Assembly (NCBI GenBank): GCA_963575745.1
Contig: CAUYUJ010014771.1
Coordinates: 343,501 to 407,500 of the forward strand
Length of the DNA stretch: 64,000 nt
From: Prorocentrum cordatum
Lineage: Eukaryota > Sar > Dinophyceae > Prorocentrales > Prorocentraceae
Reading direction: 5' to 3'
The notes below the pieces were generated by a model. It was not told the origin of the DNA and did no database searches. It saw only the letters and a program-made list of their open reading frames with translations. Shown one piece after another: positions 53,601 through 64,000 of this stretch (its first letter is position 1; each line of letters starts with the position of its first letter). The position numbers were made by a program, and so were the translations under genes.

Positions 53601-54476
53601 GAGGTACTTCTAAGCTCATCGCGATAGTGAATGCTCTGTCTAACAATCGTGCCGCCATCGCAGGTCCTGCTTCTCGTTCTTCCAGCGGCGTTAGCCGCCA
53701 CCGCGGGTGCAATCTTTGCATTTCCGGCCGGGCGGCACATGTCGAGCGAACTCCTGTAGTGTTTGACGTGTCTTGAAGTCTGCCATAGCTGCATGGAATA
53801 TCAATATGCTCAAGAAATACGAAATCCAACTTCTGCTTCTGCGTGGCCTTGTCGGCCGGTGGTGACGATGATCTCCACGAGCAACGTCGCCTGGTATATC
53901 ACCAGGCCGGGTAATGGATATTGTGCTTTCACTCTTGAAGATGCTGACCTCCGCAGTGAAGGTGAACGCGGAATCGCGCTGCGGCAGCGCGAGGCTGAGG
54001 AACTCACTTCCCGAATATGGCGCCGCCAGGCGGGGCGCCGCGCGCGCGTGGGCCGCGCGCGGGTGGTATTGGAGCCGTAGCTCCGATTCCAAATTGAAAT
54101 GTTTGTAGCTAGCGAAACCGCATCCTAGAACACTAGTATGGTTTACAGTCCGAACTTGCTTGCTACTGTCTGCCTGCTAAGCTTTACGTCTCTGAACAGA
54201 TACTACACCCCCAGGGACGGATGCGTATCTGACACCCCTCCCCCGCCCCTTGGGACCCCTCCCCACCTGGGGAGGAGGGCCCGGGGAGGACCGGCGTGCC
54301 GGAGAAGGACCGGCGTGGGAGTGGAGGACCTCCAGAGGCGATGCCAATTTGACCCCCCCCATCCCCCCCCCCCGCCAGGGAAGGGACAAAGGGAAGGGGC
54401 TTCCCTTTGACGTAATGCGGACGTGGATGGAATTCTTCCCTCCAGCTGCGAACCCGTTCCCCGAACGAGGGAGGGT
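53601..54476. other. No recognised gene; possible copia 5' flank
   Basis: The region where a 5' LTR or leader should lie. GGCCTGGTGATATACCAGG near 53900 is a near-palindrome. C-runs occur at 54350-54372. No LTR pair could be confirmed by eye. Confidence 0.4.
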
Positions 54477-54477
54477 G

Positions 54478-54506
54478 CTCTCTCTCTCTCTTTCTTTTCT
54501 TTTTTT

Positions 54507-54542
<36 letters not shown>

Positions 54543-54545
54543 CCG
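54478..54545. repeat. (CT)n with internal T-run
   Basis: CT dinucleotides interrupted by a short T-run near 54500. Confidence 0.95.
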
Positions 54546-54764
54546 ACGGGAGAGGAGGATGGGAAGGAGGGGGCGAAAGAAAGCTCCCCGTCGACGGGAC
54601 CGGGCAGACACCCCACAGACGGTGGATTCGTGGAGCGACGGTTCTCAGGCTGCCGCCTCTCATGTATCCTCAGGCTGCCGCCTTTGCCGCCGACCCCAGA
54701 GAAGGAACTGGGGTCGGTGGCAGGTCAGAACCATGCGCGGTTTGATTATGATGGTGATGCCGGT

Positions 54765-54811
54765 GCCGATGACGGGAGCAGTGGTGATGTTGATGTTGAT
54801 AATGTTGATGT

Positions 54812-54858
<47 letters not shown>

Positions 54859-54875
54859 CTGATGATGATGATGAA

Positions 54876-54925
<50 letters not shown>

Positions 54926-54926
54926 C

Positions 54927-54962
<36 letters not shown>

Positions 54963-55110
54963 AATGTAGATGATGTTGATGATGCTGCTGATGGTGTTGA
55001 TGATGATGCTTATGACGAAGATGATGATGCAATGATGATGACGATGATGATGATGGTGATGATGCTGATGACGATGATGATGAGGGCGATGATGATGACG
55101 ATGTTATTTT
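54765..55110. repeat. (GAT)n trinucleotide array
   Basis: About 340 bases of GATGATGATG with occasional substitutions. Open frames encode Asp-, Met- or His-runs and are not genes. Confidence 0.95.
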
Positions 55111-55189
55111 CTGTGTTGGAGGCCTGCCTATTCGGAGAAGGAGGAGAAGGAGGAGGATAATGAGGAGGAACAGGAAAAGGAGGATATGG

Positions 55190-57883
55190 AGGAGGGGGGG
55201 GAGCCCAAGAACAGAGCTCCCAGGGGGCGGGGAGGGGTCTGGCGAGGCGGAGACCAGGTACGGGTCAGGATTGGTTCTGGGCGATAAATTGTCGGGTGGG
55301 GGGGGTCCCAAGAATAGATTTCGGGGGGTGGGGGGAGTCGGGGGACGTGGAGACTGGGAGGGGGTGTCAGGGTCGTTCCAGTCGAGCAATTGTCGGGTGG
55401 AGGTCCCAAGAACAGAGCTCCCAGGGGTTCGGGGTCGGGCACGGTGGAGGAGACCTGATGGGGGGTCAGGGTCAGTCCCAGGCGAAACATGATCGGGGGG
55501 GGTCCAAGAACAGAGCTCCCAGGGGGCGCGGGGAGGGGGTCGGGCGAAATGGAGACCTGGTGGGATGTCAGGGTCGGTTTGGGGCCATACACTGTCGGTG
55601 GGAGGTCCCGCGAACAGAGCTCCCAGACGGTGGGGAGGGTCGGGCGCGGTGGAGACCTGGGGGGGGGTCAGGGTCGATTCCGGGCGAGACATTGTCGGGT
55701 GGGGGTCCCAAGAACAAGTTGTCGGGGAGTTGGGGGGTCGGGCGAGGTGGGGACCTGGCGGGGGTCAGGGTTGGTTCCGGGCGAGAAATTATCGAGTGAG
55801 AGGTCCCAAGACCCGAGCTCCCAGGGGCTGGGGGGGGGTCGGGCGAGGTGGAGACCTGGTCGGGCGTCAGGGTTGGTGCCGGTCGAGCAATTGCCGGGTG
55901 GGGGATTCCAAAAGCAGAAGTCCCAAGGGAGTGGGAAGGGTCGGGCGAGGTGGAGAGCTGGTAGGGGGTCAGGGTCGGTTCTGGGCGAGACATTGTCGGG
56001 TGGGCGGTCCCAAGAACAGAGCTCCCAGGGGGTGGGGGGATCGGACGATGAGGGGTCAGGGTCGGTGCTGGGCGAGAAATTGTCGGCTGGGCAGTTCCAA
56101 GAACAGAGCTCTCAGAGAGCGGGGGTGGGTCGGACGAGGTGGAAACATGGTGGAGGGTCAGGGTCGGCTCGGTGCGGGAAGTTGTCGGGTGGGGGGTGCC
56201 AAAAATAATGCTCGAATGGGGGTGGGGAAGGGTCGGGCGAGGTGGGGATCTGGTGGGGGGTCAGGGTCAGTTCCGGGCGCGGAATTGTTGGGGAGTGGGG
56301 CCCAAGAGCAGAACGCCAAGGGGTGAGAGAGGGAGTCGGGCGACGCGGAGCCCTGGTGGGGGGTCAAGGTCGGTTCCGGTCGGGCAGTTGTCGCGTGGGG
56401 CGGGGTTCAAAAACAGAGCTCCCAGGGAGCACGGAGGGGTCGGGCGAGGTGGAGATCTGGAGGGGATCAGGGTCGGCTCCGGGGAACAATTGCCGGGTCG
56501 GGGGCCCCAAGAACAACAGGGCTCCCAGGGGATGGGGGAGGGTCGGGAGACGTGGAGACATGGTGGAAGGTCAGGGTCGGTGCCGGTCGAGCAATTGTCG
56601 GGCGGGGGGTCACAAAAAGAGAGCTACAGGGTGGTGGGTCCCAAGAACAGAGCTCTCCGAGGGTGGGGGGGAGGTGGGGCGACGCGGTCCGTGCGAGAAA
56701 TTGTCGGGTGAGGGATTCGAGAAGTAAAGCTCAAAGGGGGTGTGGGGGGGGTCGGGCACGGTGGACATCCGGGTAGAGCGGACGAGATGGAGACCTGGTG
56801 GGGGGGGTCGTTCCTAGGCGAGACATTGCCGGGGGGGGTCCAAGAACAGAGCTCCCAGGGTGCGGGGGGTGGTCGGGCGAGGTGGAGATCTGGTGGGGCG
56901 GGCGAACAATTGTTGGGTGGGGGGTCTCAAGACCAGAACTCACCAGAGGTGGGAGTGGGCGGACGAGGTGGAGTGGAGACCTGGTGGGGGGTCAGGGTCG
57001 GTACCGGGCGAGAAATTGCCGGGTGGGGGGTCCCAAGAAATCCCAGAGGTGTGTCATGGGACGTGGAGACTTGGTGGGGGGATCAGGGTCGGTTCCAGTC
57101 GAGCGATTGTCGGGTGGGGGGTCCCAGAACAGAGCTCACAGGTGTTCGGGGGTTAAGCACGGTGGACACCTGATGGGAACTCAGGGTTGGTTCCGGGCGA
57201 ACAGTTGTCGGGTGGGGGGGTCCGAGAATAACGTTCCCAGGGGCTTGGGAGGGGGTCAGTCGAGGTGGAGACTTGGGAATTGTTGGGAGGGAGGTCCCAG
57301 GAACAGAGCTCCCAGAGGGTAGGGGTAGTCGGGTGCGGTGGAGACCTGGTGGAGAGTCACGGTCGGTTCCGAGCGAGAAATTGCTGGGTGAGGATCCCAA
57401 GAACAGGGCTCCCAGGGGTCGGGGGGGGTCGGGCGAGGTGGAGATCTGGTGGGGTGTCAGGGTTGGTTCCAGGCAGCAATTGTTCGGTGGGGGGTCCAAG
57501 AACAGAGCTCCCAGGGAGCGGGAACGGTCGGGCGAAGGAGCCCTGGTGGGGGGTCAGGGTCGGGTCTAAGGTCTAAGCCAGAAATTGCCGGGTGGGGCGT
57601 TTCACAAACAGAGCTTCCAGGGGGGAGGGTCGGGCGATGTGGAGACCTGGTGAACAGAGCTCGGGGGGTGAGGTCTCAAGAACAGAGCTCTTAGGAAAAA
57701 GTGAGAGGTTAGGGGACGTGGAGACTTGGTGGGAGGGTCAGGATCGGTTGACGTGGTGGGGGGGGTCAGGGTCGGTTCCGGTCGAGCATGTGTCGGTTGG
57801 GGGACTGCTTCCATATGTTTAAATAGATGTGTGTGTGTGTGGCTCTCTCTCTCTCTCTCTTTCTCTTTCTCTCTCTCTCTATT

Positions 57884-57916
<33 letters not shown>

Positions 57917-58400
57917 GTCTCTCTCTTTCTCTGTACATCTACATATATGTATATGAAAGCATCCCAGGTGGTGTGGGGGGGGTCGGGCACGGTGGGCACC
58001 TGGTGGGAGTTTAGGGTCGGTTCCGGGTGGTGAGTCCCAAAAAGGCAATTCCCAGGGGTGTGGGGGGGTCGGACGAGGTGGAGACCTGGTGGGGGTCTTA
58101 GTCGTTCCTGGGCGAGAAGTTGCCGGGTGGGGGGTCCCAAGATCAGAGCCCCCAGGGGATGGGGGGTGGTCGGGCGAGGCGAGGTGGAGATCTGGTGGAG
58201 CGTCAGGGTCGGTTCCAGGCGAGACATTGTCGGGTAGGCGGTCCCAAGAAAAAGAACTTACCGGGGGGTGGAGGGGTCGGGCGAGGTGGAGATCTGGTGG
58301 GGGGTCAGTCTCGGTTCCGCGCGAGAAATTGTTGGGTGGGGGGTCTCAAGCAGAGATTTGGGGGGGGCGGAGTCTGGGACAGAATTAGCAGGGCGGGTGC
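55190..58400. repeat. About 100-bp satellite, about 30 copies
   Basis: The unit reads roughly GCGAGAAATTGTCGGGTGGG, GTCCCAAGAACAGAGCTCCC, AGGGGGTGGGGGGTCGGGCG, AGGTGGAGACCTGGTGGGGG, GTCAGGGTCGGTTCCGG. The TTGTCGGGTGGG landmark recurs near 55291, 55392, 55491, 55593, 55694, 55791, 55892 and 55994, then on to about 58330, giving a period close to 100. Copies differ by several percent and small indels. A CT-rich insert sits at 57828-57945. Confidence 0.93.
57828..57945. repeat. (GT)n/(CT)n insertion inside the satellite
   Basis: GTGTGTGTG followed by about 100 bases of CTCTCT with TTTCTC interruptions, breaking the regular satellite period. Confidence 0.93.
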
Positions 58401-58404
58401 TCCC

Positions 58405-59110
58405 TTAGAACACATGGCCAGGGGGTCCAGGATGCTGGCGGTGTCGGGCACGGGGGGCGGGAGCAGCGGTGGAAGTCCCAGGACGGATTTTGCGGCGTGG
58501 GCGGTCCCTAAGAACATTGGCCAAAGGGTCCAGGATGCTGGCGGTAACGGCGCGGTGGGGGGCGCGGTAGGAGGTCCCATGACGGATGTTGCAAGGTGGG
58601 TGGTTCTGAAGCACACATGGCCAGGGGGTCCAGGATGCTGGCGGTGTCGGGCGCGGTAGGGAGCGCGGTGGGGGTCCCTGGAAAGAATTCGCAGGATGGG
58701 CGGCCCCTAAGATGCTGGCGGTGTCGGGCGCGGCGAGCGGCGCGGCGGGGAGTCCCGGGACGGATTTTGCAGGGTGGGCGGTCCTGAAGAATGGCCAGGG
58801 GGTCCAGGATGTTGGGGGTGCCAGGGCGGGGTGGGACAACGCGGGGGGTCATCGGTGGGTTTCGGGCCCGAAATGTCGAGCAAGAAGCGCGAAGACCGGA
58901 GCTCCTGAAGCTGAGGTGCTGGAGCGAGGTGGGGGGCGCGGTGGGGAGCATCGGTGGGGCGCAAGCCAGAAAATGTCGGGTGGGGGGTCTCAAGAACAGA
59001 GCTCATTGAGCTGCGGGTGCCGGGGCGAGGTCCGGGACGCGGTGGGGGGCTGAGGGTGCCGGAACGATGAAGGGGATTCGGCGGGGGGTATCGGTGGGTT
59101 TCAGGCCAGA
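58405..59110. repeat. Related about 95-105 bp satellite variant
   Basis: The landmark GGCCAGGGGGTCCAGGATGC recurs near 58418, 58513, 58618 and 58793, with a GTGGGCGGTCC block and GACGGATTTTGC. GTCGGGTGGGGGGTC and AAGAACAGAGCTC reappear near 58977, so the two satellites are relatives. Confidence 0.85.
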
Positions 59111-59930
59111 AAGGGGGGTCCCAACCAGCTATGGAAGGGTGGCGCAGTGTCAAGGAAAAAACGTCGCACACGCCTCTGGGGTCGGCGGATTTCATTTCGT
59201 TCCTCTCCCCTCCCGTTTTTTTTTGTTGTTGTTCTCTCTCTCTCTCTCTCGCTCCCTTCTTCCCATCATACATCACGCGATTATCCTTATTCCCTCTTCC
59301 CTCTCCCCTAATTCATCTCCCTCCCCCTTTCTCACCCCGTGCTTGCTCTGGTGCTGCTTCGCACGGGACGGAAAGCAGGAGCGGGGCTGAACGGCAGGGG
59401 ACAGATGGCAACCAAGCGAAGAACAAGACTACGTCCGGCCTCCTGCAAGACGGATGAGTAGGGGAACATGTTGGGCCAAGGTGTTTCCCAGGGTGTTGCT
59501 CTGAGATCCCTCGTCTCCCTGTCTCCGAGTGGTCGGCCTGTCCCAGCCGCTTAGGATGGAGTTAGTTGGCGCCGTGGCGGCTGGAGACAACGCGTCTCGG
59601 CATCGAGCGGCTGTGGCTGGCCGCCACCGACCACCGTTCCGGCAGTCCTCGGCGCTCCTTGCATGGACCAGCCGTGCGCCCCCTGGGCGCACCCGCTGCC
59701 AGTTTCTCCTCCCTCGGGCGTTGTCAAGAAGGTTTCCCTGGCCCAAGATGTCCCCAGGATTCCCCAGGAAACCCAAATGGCCTCAGAGCGCCCCCCACGG
59801 GGCCTAGAGGGCCCCAGCCGCGCGGCGAGGAGCCGACAGCACCCGACTTGAGACGCCGCTGCCCCGACGCGACGTTCAGCCCCAGGCACTGGCCATCTTG
59901 CCATCGGCAAGTAAATTTACCTTATTTTGA
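59111..59930. other. No recognised gene
   Basis: Unique sequence with a T-run and (CT)n at 59215-59252. No motif. Confidence 0.45.
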
Positions 59931-59934
59931 AATC

Positions 59935-61295
59935 GAAGTGCGTGGACGATGCGCCCGAGAAGCCATGGGGCCACTTGCGCCCCAACGGCAAGACAGTTCT
60001 GTCACCCGAGATGAAGGGGTGGCGTCTGAAATTTGGACGCGCGGAGATGCGTTTGGGGTGACCCGCGGAGCGGTGCCACAGGAACGTGATCTACGTGGAC
60101 CCGTGCCACACGATCATCTCGGACAGGCCGCATATTCTAGATCCCTTATCAAACGTGGGGGGGCAAACGTCGTGGCGGGGTCCACGCCGGCGACACTTAT
60201 CCCAGGGCCTAATCTTCACGCCGGCGAAAAACGCGTCGCTCAAACGCCAGCGAAAATCATGCACCATCTCAGGACCGCCAGTGATAAGTTAATGGTGAAT
60301 CGAATGAATATGCAAATGCTGATGGTGATGGCGATGTGGATAGTGAAGACGATCACGCGATCATGAGGATGGAAGTGTGTGGTAGTTCTCCAGGCAGGCG
60401 AATGCGAACAAACGCGGGATACGTGCAATGCGCGAGCGCGGTTGCTGCATAATTGACGAACGTGTGTATGATGCATGTCCCAATAACCGTCAATCTTGCG
60501 AGCGATATGTACTCATGAGCGCCAGCGAAACGAAGCCGCCATCTCGCGAGGGCCGGCGGTAAATATTCTTCGGGGCCCAACGACGGCGAAAATTATACTG
60601 GTGCCCAAAAGTGCGCGCTGTGAAAATTACACCGCCCACGTTTAAACAAAGGAATCGAGTAGCACCTTCGACGAGAAGCAGGCGTCCCACGGGAAGTAGG
60701 CCACGTCCCAGAATTTGATGGCTTCGCCTTACGCCACGGAGCAGACGCAGTTCGGGGACCAGAAAATCTGGTGTTTCATCTTGCCCTTCAGGGGGACGGT
60801 GCAATACGAGACCATGGGCAGCGCCTGGAAGCAAACAGGGGCTGGCGTCTCGCAGATGGTCGCCCGCTTGGAGCGCATTTTCCAGACCAATTTAAGGACG
60901 GAGTGCCGTTGCACCGCGTCTTTCTTTCAGACCGCGGGCCCGTCCTCTACCGCGCGTCCACGGGCCACGTCGTCGGCGACTGCTTCAACGCCCGTAAATA
61001 CCACCGTCTCCACGCACGCGGGCGCCGACGCGAGCAAGCAGCCGCCCGACATGCCCAACGTATTCCCCCATGAAACAGCCGTCACGTAGACGCGACACTG
61101 CCTCAAGGAGCACCCCCTCGCCAAGGGCAAGGGCCTCCATGCCATGGAGATGGACCTGGCCGCGCGGTTCAAGGAGCGCAAAGCGTACAACAACTGCAAC
61201 TTCGAGTTGCACGACTTCTGCTCCAGCTACCCCGCGCGCGTGAACAAGCTTATCGGCGCCGAGGCAGAGCACCCGAACCATTTAGCGTGGCTGTA
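59935..61295 (+). pseudogene. DDE transposase relic of a family common in dinoflagellates
   Basis: 59935-60292 in one frame: KCVDDAPEKPWGHLRPNGK, MKGWRLKFGRAEMRLG, a TGA at 60059-60061, then RNVIYVDPCHTIISDRPHI with the first Asp. After about 430 bases of unrelated sequence: FGDQKIWCFILPFRGTVQYE and WKQTGAGVSQMVARLERIFQ (frame from 60715), then VPLHRVFLSDRGPVLYRAST with the second Asp (other frame), then ADASKQPPDMPNVFPHETAV with the Glu, and LAKGKGLHAMEMDLAARFKE to SSYPARVNKLIGAEAE. The D, SDRGP and HE motif series fits a mariner/IS630-like transposase I recall from these genomes. Two frame changes and an insertion inactivate it. Confidence 0.6.
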
Positions 61296-61835
61296 GATCC
61301 GGGCCGCCGCCCACTGCTTCAGTGATCGACATTTGGCATGGGTCACGTATCTCACCATTTTCCGCAGCGCGCGGTTGACTGCCGCGCTGTCAGGTCCTGT
61401 CAGAGGACGCCCCATTGGGGAGCCAAACTTGCCGCATCTTCTCGCGCCAGCGCGTGGCCGTGGATGTACTCGGCACGCAGCCGCGCCTACTCGCGTGCTC
61501 ACCAGGTTACGCCCAGAGGGTATGTTCGAAGAGAAAAGAAACTACAACAATTCCGCTTGAGCGACGCAAAGCCGTGGCGGCGGAGACTTGTGCGCGTGCC
61601 GCGCGCAAGAAGAACCCGCTCGAATTAGTGCACTTTCGCGCATTAGCGTCGCTTCGCAAAAATGCGCCACCTGATTCTAGTAAACAATATAGGTAAATGC
61701 TTGCAAGGACTGCATCCATGGCCACTTTTCGGCAAGTGTGGCCTACTGCCGCACTGCAACCAAACCTCACTCGCCTCCCCCCCATCCTTATCATCTCCGT
61801 CCCTTTCCCCCCTCTTCCTACGTATGCTGTCTCTC
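61296..61835. other. No recognised gene
   Basis: Unique sequence 3' of the transposase relic. No motif or repeat stands out. Confidence 0.45.
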
Positions 61836-61987
61836 CCTTTCTCTATATATATGTATATATATCCATATATATATATATTCTTCAGACCAGCCGGCAACTA
61901 CACTCGCCAGGCCCACTGGTTGGATCACCCCCCCCAGGGCCGGCTGGCCCGCGGGGGGGGGAGGCGCGCGCTGGGATAATTCAGAAG

Positions 61988-62025
<38 letters not shown>

Positions 62026-62205
62026 AAAAAAGGAAGATAGAGACAGAGAGGGGAAAGAGAGAGAGAGAGAGAGACAGAGAGAGAGAGAGAGAAATATGAT
62101 GATGATGCTGATGATGATGATGACGACGTTGGTGTTGTTGATGATGACGATGATAGGGAGGAGGAGGAGGAGGAGGAGGAGGAGGAGGAGGAGGCGGGGA
62201 TCTCG
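61836..62205. repeat. Compound microsatellites: TA, GA, GAT, GGA
   Basis: TATATATGTATATATATCC (61842-61880), (GA)n at 61990-62093 with an A-run near 62020, GATGATGATG at 62097-62155 and (GGA)n at 62157-62197. Confidence 0.93.
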
Positions 62206-62559
62206 GGGAAATTGTGCGTTGGCTTGGCCCTATGCTCAGCCGTATGATCACCTTGGTTCAGCCACAGAAGTCGTGAGAGGCGAGGAGGGGTAAGACGATG
62301 ACGGCGATCAGTTGTTATTCTGGAGGAGGGGGGGAGGGCGATGGCATGTTTGAGGAGGCGCTGGTATTGAGGAGGGTGGAATGAAGACGGGCGTGGCCTG
62401 CAGCAGGACCAGGGTATCGGAGGGTCGCCACTTGCCAGCAAGGCCCCAAAGCAGGCCGTCCGACCGCATTTGCATGTACCTGTGCCTCTTTTATGAAAAG
62501 GGTGCACCAAACATTGTTTGCCGGAAAAGAAAAATGTGTCTGTGCCTCTTCTGTCCTCC

Positions 62560-62690
62560 CTCGTGCTCCTCTTCGTCCGATGGGAACTGGCGCTCCCTCT
62601 CCTCCTCGTCCTGCTCCTCCTCCTCCTCGTCCTGCTCCTCCTCCTTTTCCTCCTCTCGTGCCGACGGCGACGACGACGACGACGAAAATG
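62560..62690. repeat. CTC/CGTCCTGCTCC pyrimidine patch and GAC triplets
   Basis: CTCCTCGTCCTGCTCCTCC twice (about 62600-62650), then CGACGACGACGAC. Sequence on either side (62206-62559 and 62691-62880) shows no gene. Confidence 0.8.
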
Positions 62691-62884
62691 ACGACCCGGA
62701 TGAGACGAGGAGGACGGGCGCGCATTGCGAGGCTGGAGACCTTCTCTACGACGCGGGCGCCGCAGTGGGCGACGGTGCCAAGGCGCGTTTGCGGACTTGA
62801 TGGGGGGGGACTTGTACATCGTGTGCGCAAATGAACCCTTGATTTTCCACCCCGCCTTGCACCTTACAAGGGGCTCGCATGTAC

Positions 62885-63022
62885 ATATTTGTTTGCATAT
62901 ATATATATATATACATATATGTGTATGTATATATAGATATACATATATATACATACATATACACACATACATACATACATACATACATACATACATGCAT
63001 GCATGCATGCATGCATACATCC

Positions 63023-63067
<45 letters not shown>

Positions 63068-63080
63068 TGTGTGTGCCAGC
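62885..63080. repeat. Compound TA/ATAC/ATGC/GA/GT microsatellite
   Basis: Successive blocks: TATATATACATATATGTG, ATACATACATAC, ATGCATGCATGC, TATATATAGAGAGAG and TGTGTGTGTG, about 190 bases in all. Confidence 0.95.
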
Positions 63081-63139
63081 GGAAGGGGATCGGGGCCGCC
63101 AGGCCGGTCCCTGTGTCCCCCATGGCCGTTCTGGGGCTC

Positions 63140-64000
63140 CGGGAGCGCTCCTGTCCGGGCCAAGAGGCGCCCCAGACGTGCCCAAGGAGGCGCAAGTGGC
63201 CCCCAAACCGGTCCAAGACGGCCCCGGGCCGCTCAACGATCGCCCCTGGACGCTCAGGATGGCTCCCATTGGGCCCAGGAAACCGCTGCAACGCCCCAAG
63301 TTGCTTTCCAAGAGAGCCCCAAGCGGCCAAAATCATTGATGTTGCGCAGGAAGACGTGCATTTCTAGCATCTACGTCTTTTCGGTCTTCACGGCGTGCAC
63401 GAGGGTACAAGAGGCCCCCACGACGGCCTCAAGACGGCCCAAGAGGCTCCCAACACGGCCCAATAGGAGCCCAAGACAGCCCCAGAGGCGGCCAAGGCGT
63501 GCTCAAGAGGCGGCCAAGACGTGTCCACGGAGCCCCAAGAGGCTCCCAAATCGGTCCAAGACGGCCCCAGGGCTCTCAAAGATCGCCCCTAGAGTCCCAA
63601 GATGGCTCCCACAGAGCCCCAGAGGCCGCTACGACGTCCCAAGAAACTTTCCAAGGGAACCCCAAGCGGCCAAAATCATTTATTTTGCGCAGGAAGACGT
63701 GCATTTCTAGCATCTACGTCTGTTGGGTCTTCACGACGTGCACGAGGGTACAAGAGGCCCCCACGACGGCCTCAAGACGGCCCAAAAGGCTCCCAACACG
63801 GCCCAAGACAGCCCGAGGGGCGGCCAAGGCGTGGCCAGAGGGCGGCCCCGGAGCGCTCAAAGCTAGCCCTTGGACGCCCAAGACGGTTCTCACAGTGCCC
63901 AAGAGACCGCGAAGACGCCCCAAGAGGCTCCCAAGAGGCTTCCCAAGAGGGTCCCAAGAGGCCAGAATCATTGATTCTGCATAGGAAAACGCAAAGTCTT
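63140..64000. repeat. CCCAAGAGGC satellite with 290-343 bp higher-order units
   Basis: Short CCCAAGAGGCTCC units within longer repeats. The landmark GGCCAAAATCATT plus GCGCAGGAAGACGTGCATTT occurs at 63325 and 63668 and again, varied, at 63960 (spacing 343 and 292). The array runs off the window end and is in the reverse orientation of the 40.4 kb satellite's short unit. Confidence 0.9.

Noticed and set aside
53880-53910. GGCCTGGTGATATACCAGG as a copia primer-binding site
   Set aside because: It is near-palindromic and loosely tRNA-Met-like, but without an LTR edge next to it the assignment cannot be supported.
54423-55692. Asp-, Met- and His-run frames on both strands
   Set aside because: Pure product of the (GAT)n array and the G-rich satellite.
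55190-58400. Regular repeats considered as a CRISPR array
   Set aside because: Units are contiguous with no distinct spacers, drift from copy to copy, and the context is eukaryotic.
61818-63311. Minus-strand 497-codon frame with Ser/Tyr/Ile runs
   Set aside because: Translates several microsatellites end to end.
1-64000. Search by eye for a dinoflagellate spliced-leader relic ending TTTTGGCTCAAG
   Set aside because: No convincing match was noticed; a computed search of both strands would settle it.

Overview
The window reads as nuclear DNA of a dinoflagellate. It is GC-rich and almost free of conventional open genes. It is crowded with simple-sequence arrays, short-period satellites and decayed retroelements of dinoflagellate style (copia-like, LINE-like and restriction-endonuclease-bearing non-LTR elements). 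The few host-like coding stretches are short exons far apart, and one intron is GC-AG. I see no rRNA, tRNA, CRISPR or bacterial operon. The species cannot be fixed from sequence alone; a large-genome, GC-rich genus such as Prorocentrum would fit (inference).

Region by region. 1-6 kb holds short tandem repeats and no gene. From 6.0 to about 32.4 kb the + strand carries what I read as one split host gene, an exostosin-like (GT47) glycosyltransferase. Its exons lie near 6042-6206, 19943-20101, 24416-24622, 31523-31700 and 32093 onward, in the order the family domain demands and with matching reading phase at every junction I could test. Its large introns hold a gag-like relic (7.2-9.7 kb), an unidentified coding tract (10.0-13.6 kb), a transposase-like relic (15.4-17.4 kb), several satellites, a LINE relic with endonuclease and reverse transcriptase (24.9-27.8 kb), the 5' domain of another LINE (28.5-29.3 kb) and an antisense LINE RNase H tail (30.3-31.0 kb).

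From 33 to 39 kb, four long CTC/TCC arrays alternate with two diverged minus-strand copies of an R2-like C-terminal zinc plus nuclease region. 40.4-41.6 kb is a satellite of CTTGGGG-type units. 42.0-44.3 kb is a plus-strand copia gag-protease relic. 46.4-53.6 kb is a minus-strand copia element, nearly complete in domains (gag, zinc knuckle, protease, integrase, reverse transcriptase, RNase H, hydrophobic tail) but broken by a few stops and frameshifts. 54.5-59 kb is (CT)n, (GAT)n and a roughly 100-bp satellite of about 30 copies. 59.9-61.3 kb is a DDE transposase relic. The window ends in compound microsatellites and a further satellite running off the edge.

Two patterns link the parts. First, purine GGA tracts sit at the ends of introns whose phases match across them. 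Second, nearly all premature stops in the relics are TAG or TGA, and every one listed can be explained by one C-to-T change on the coding strand.
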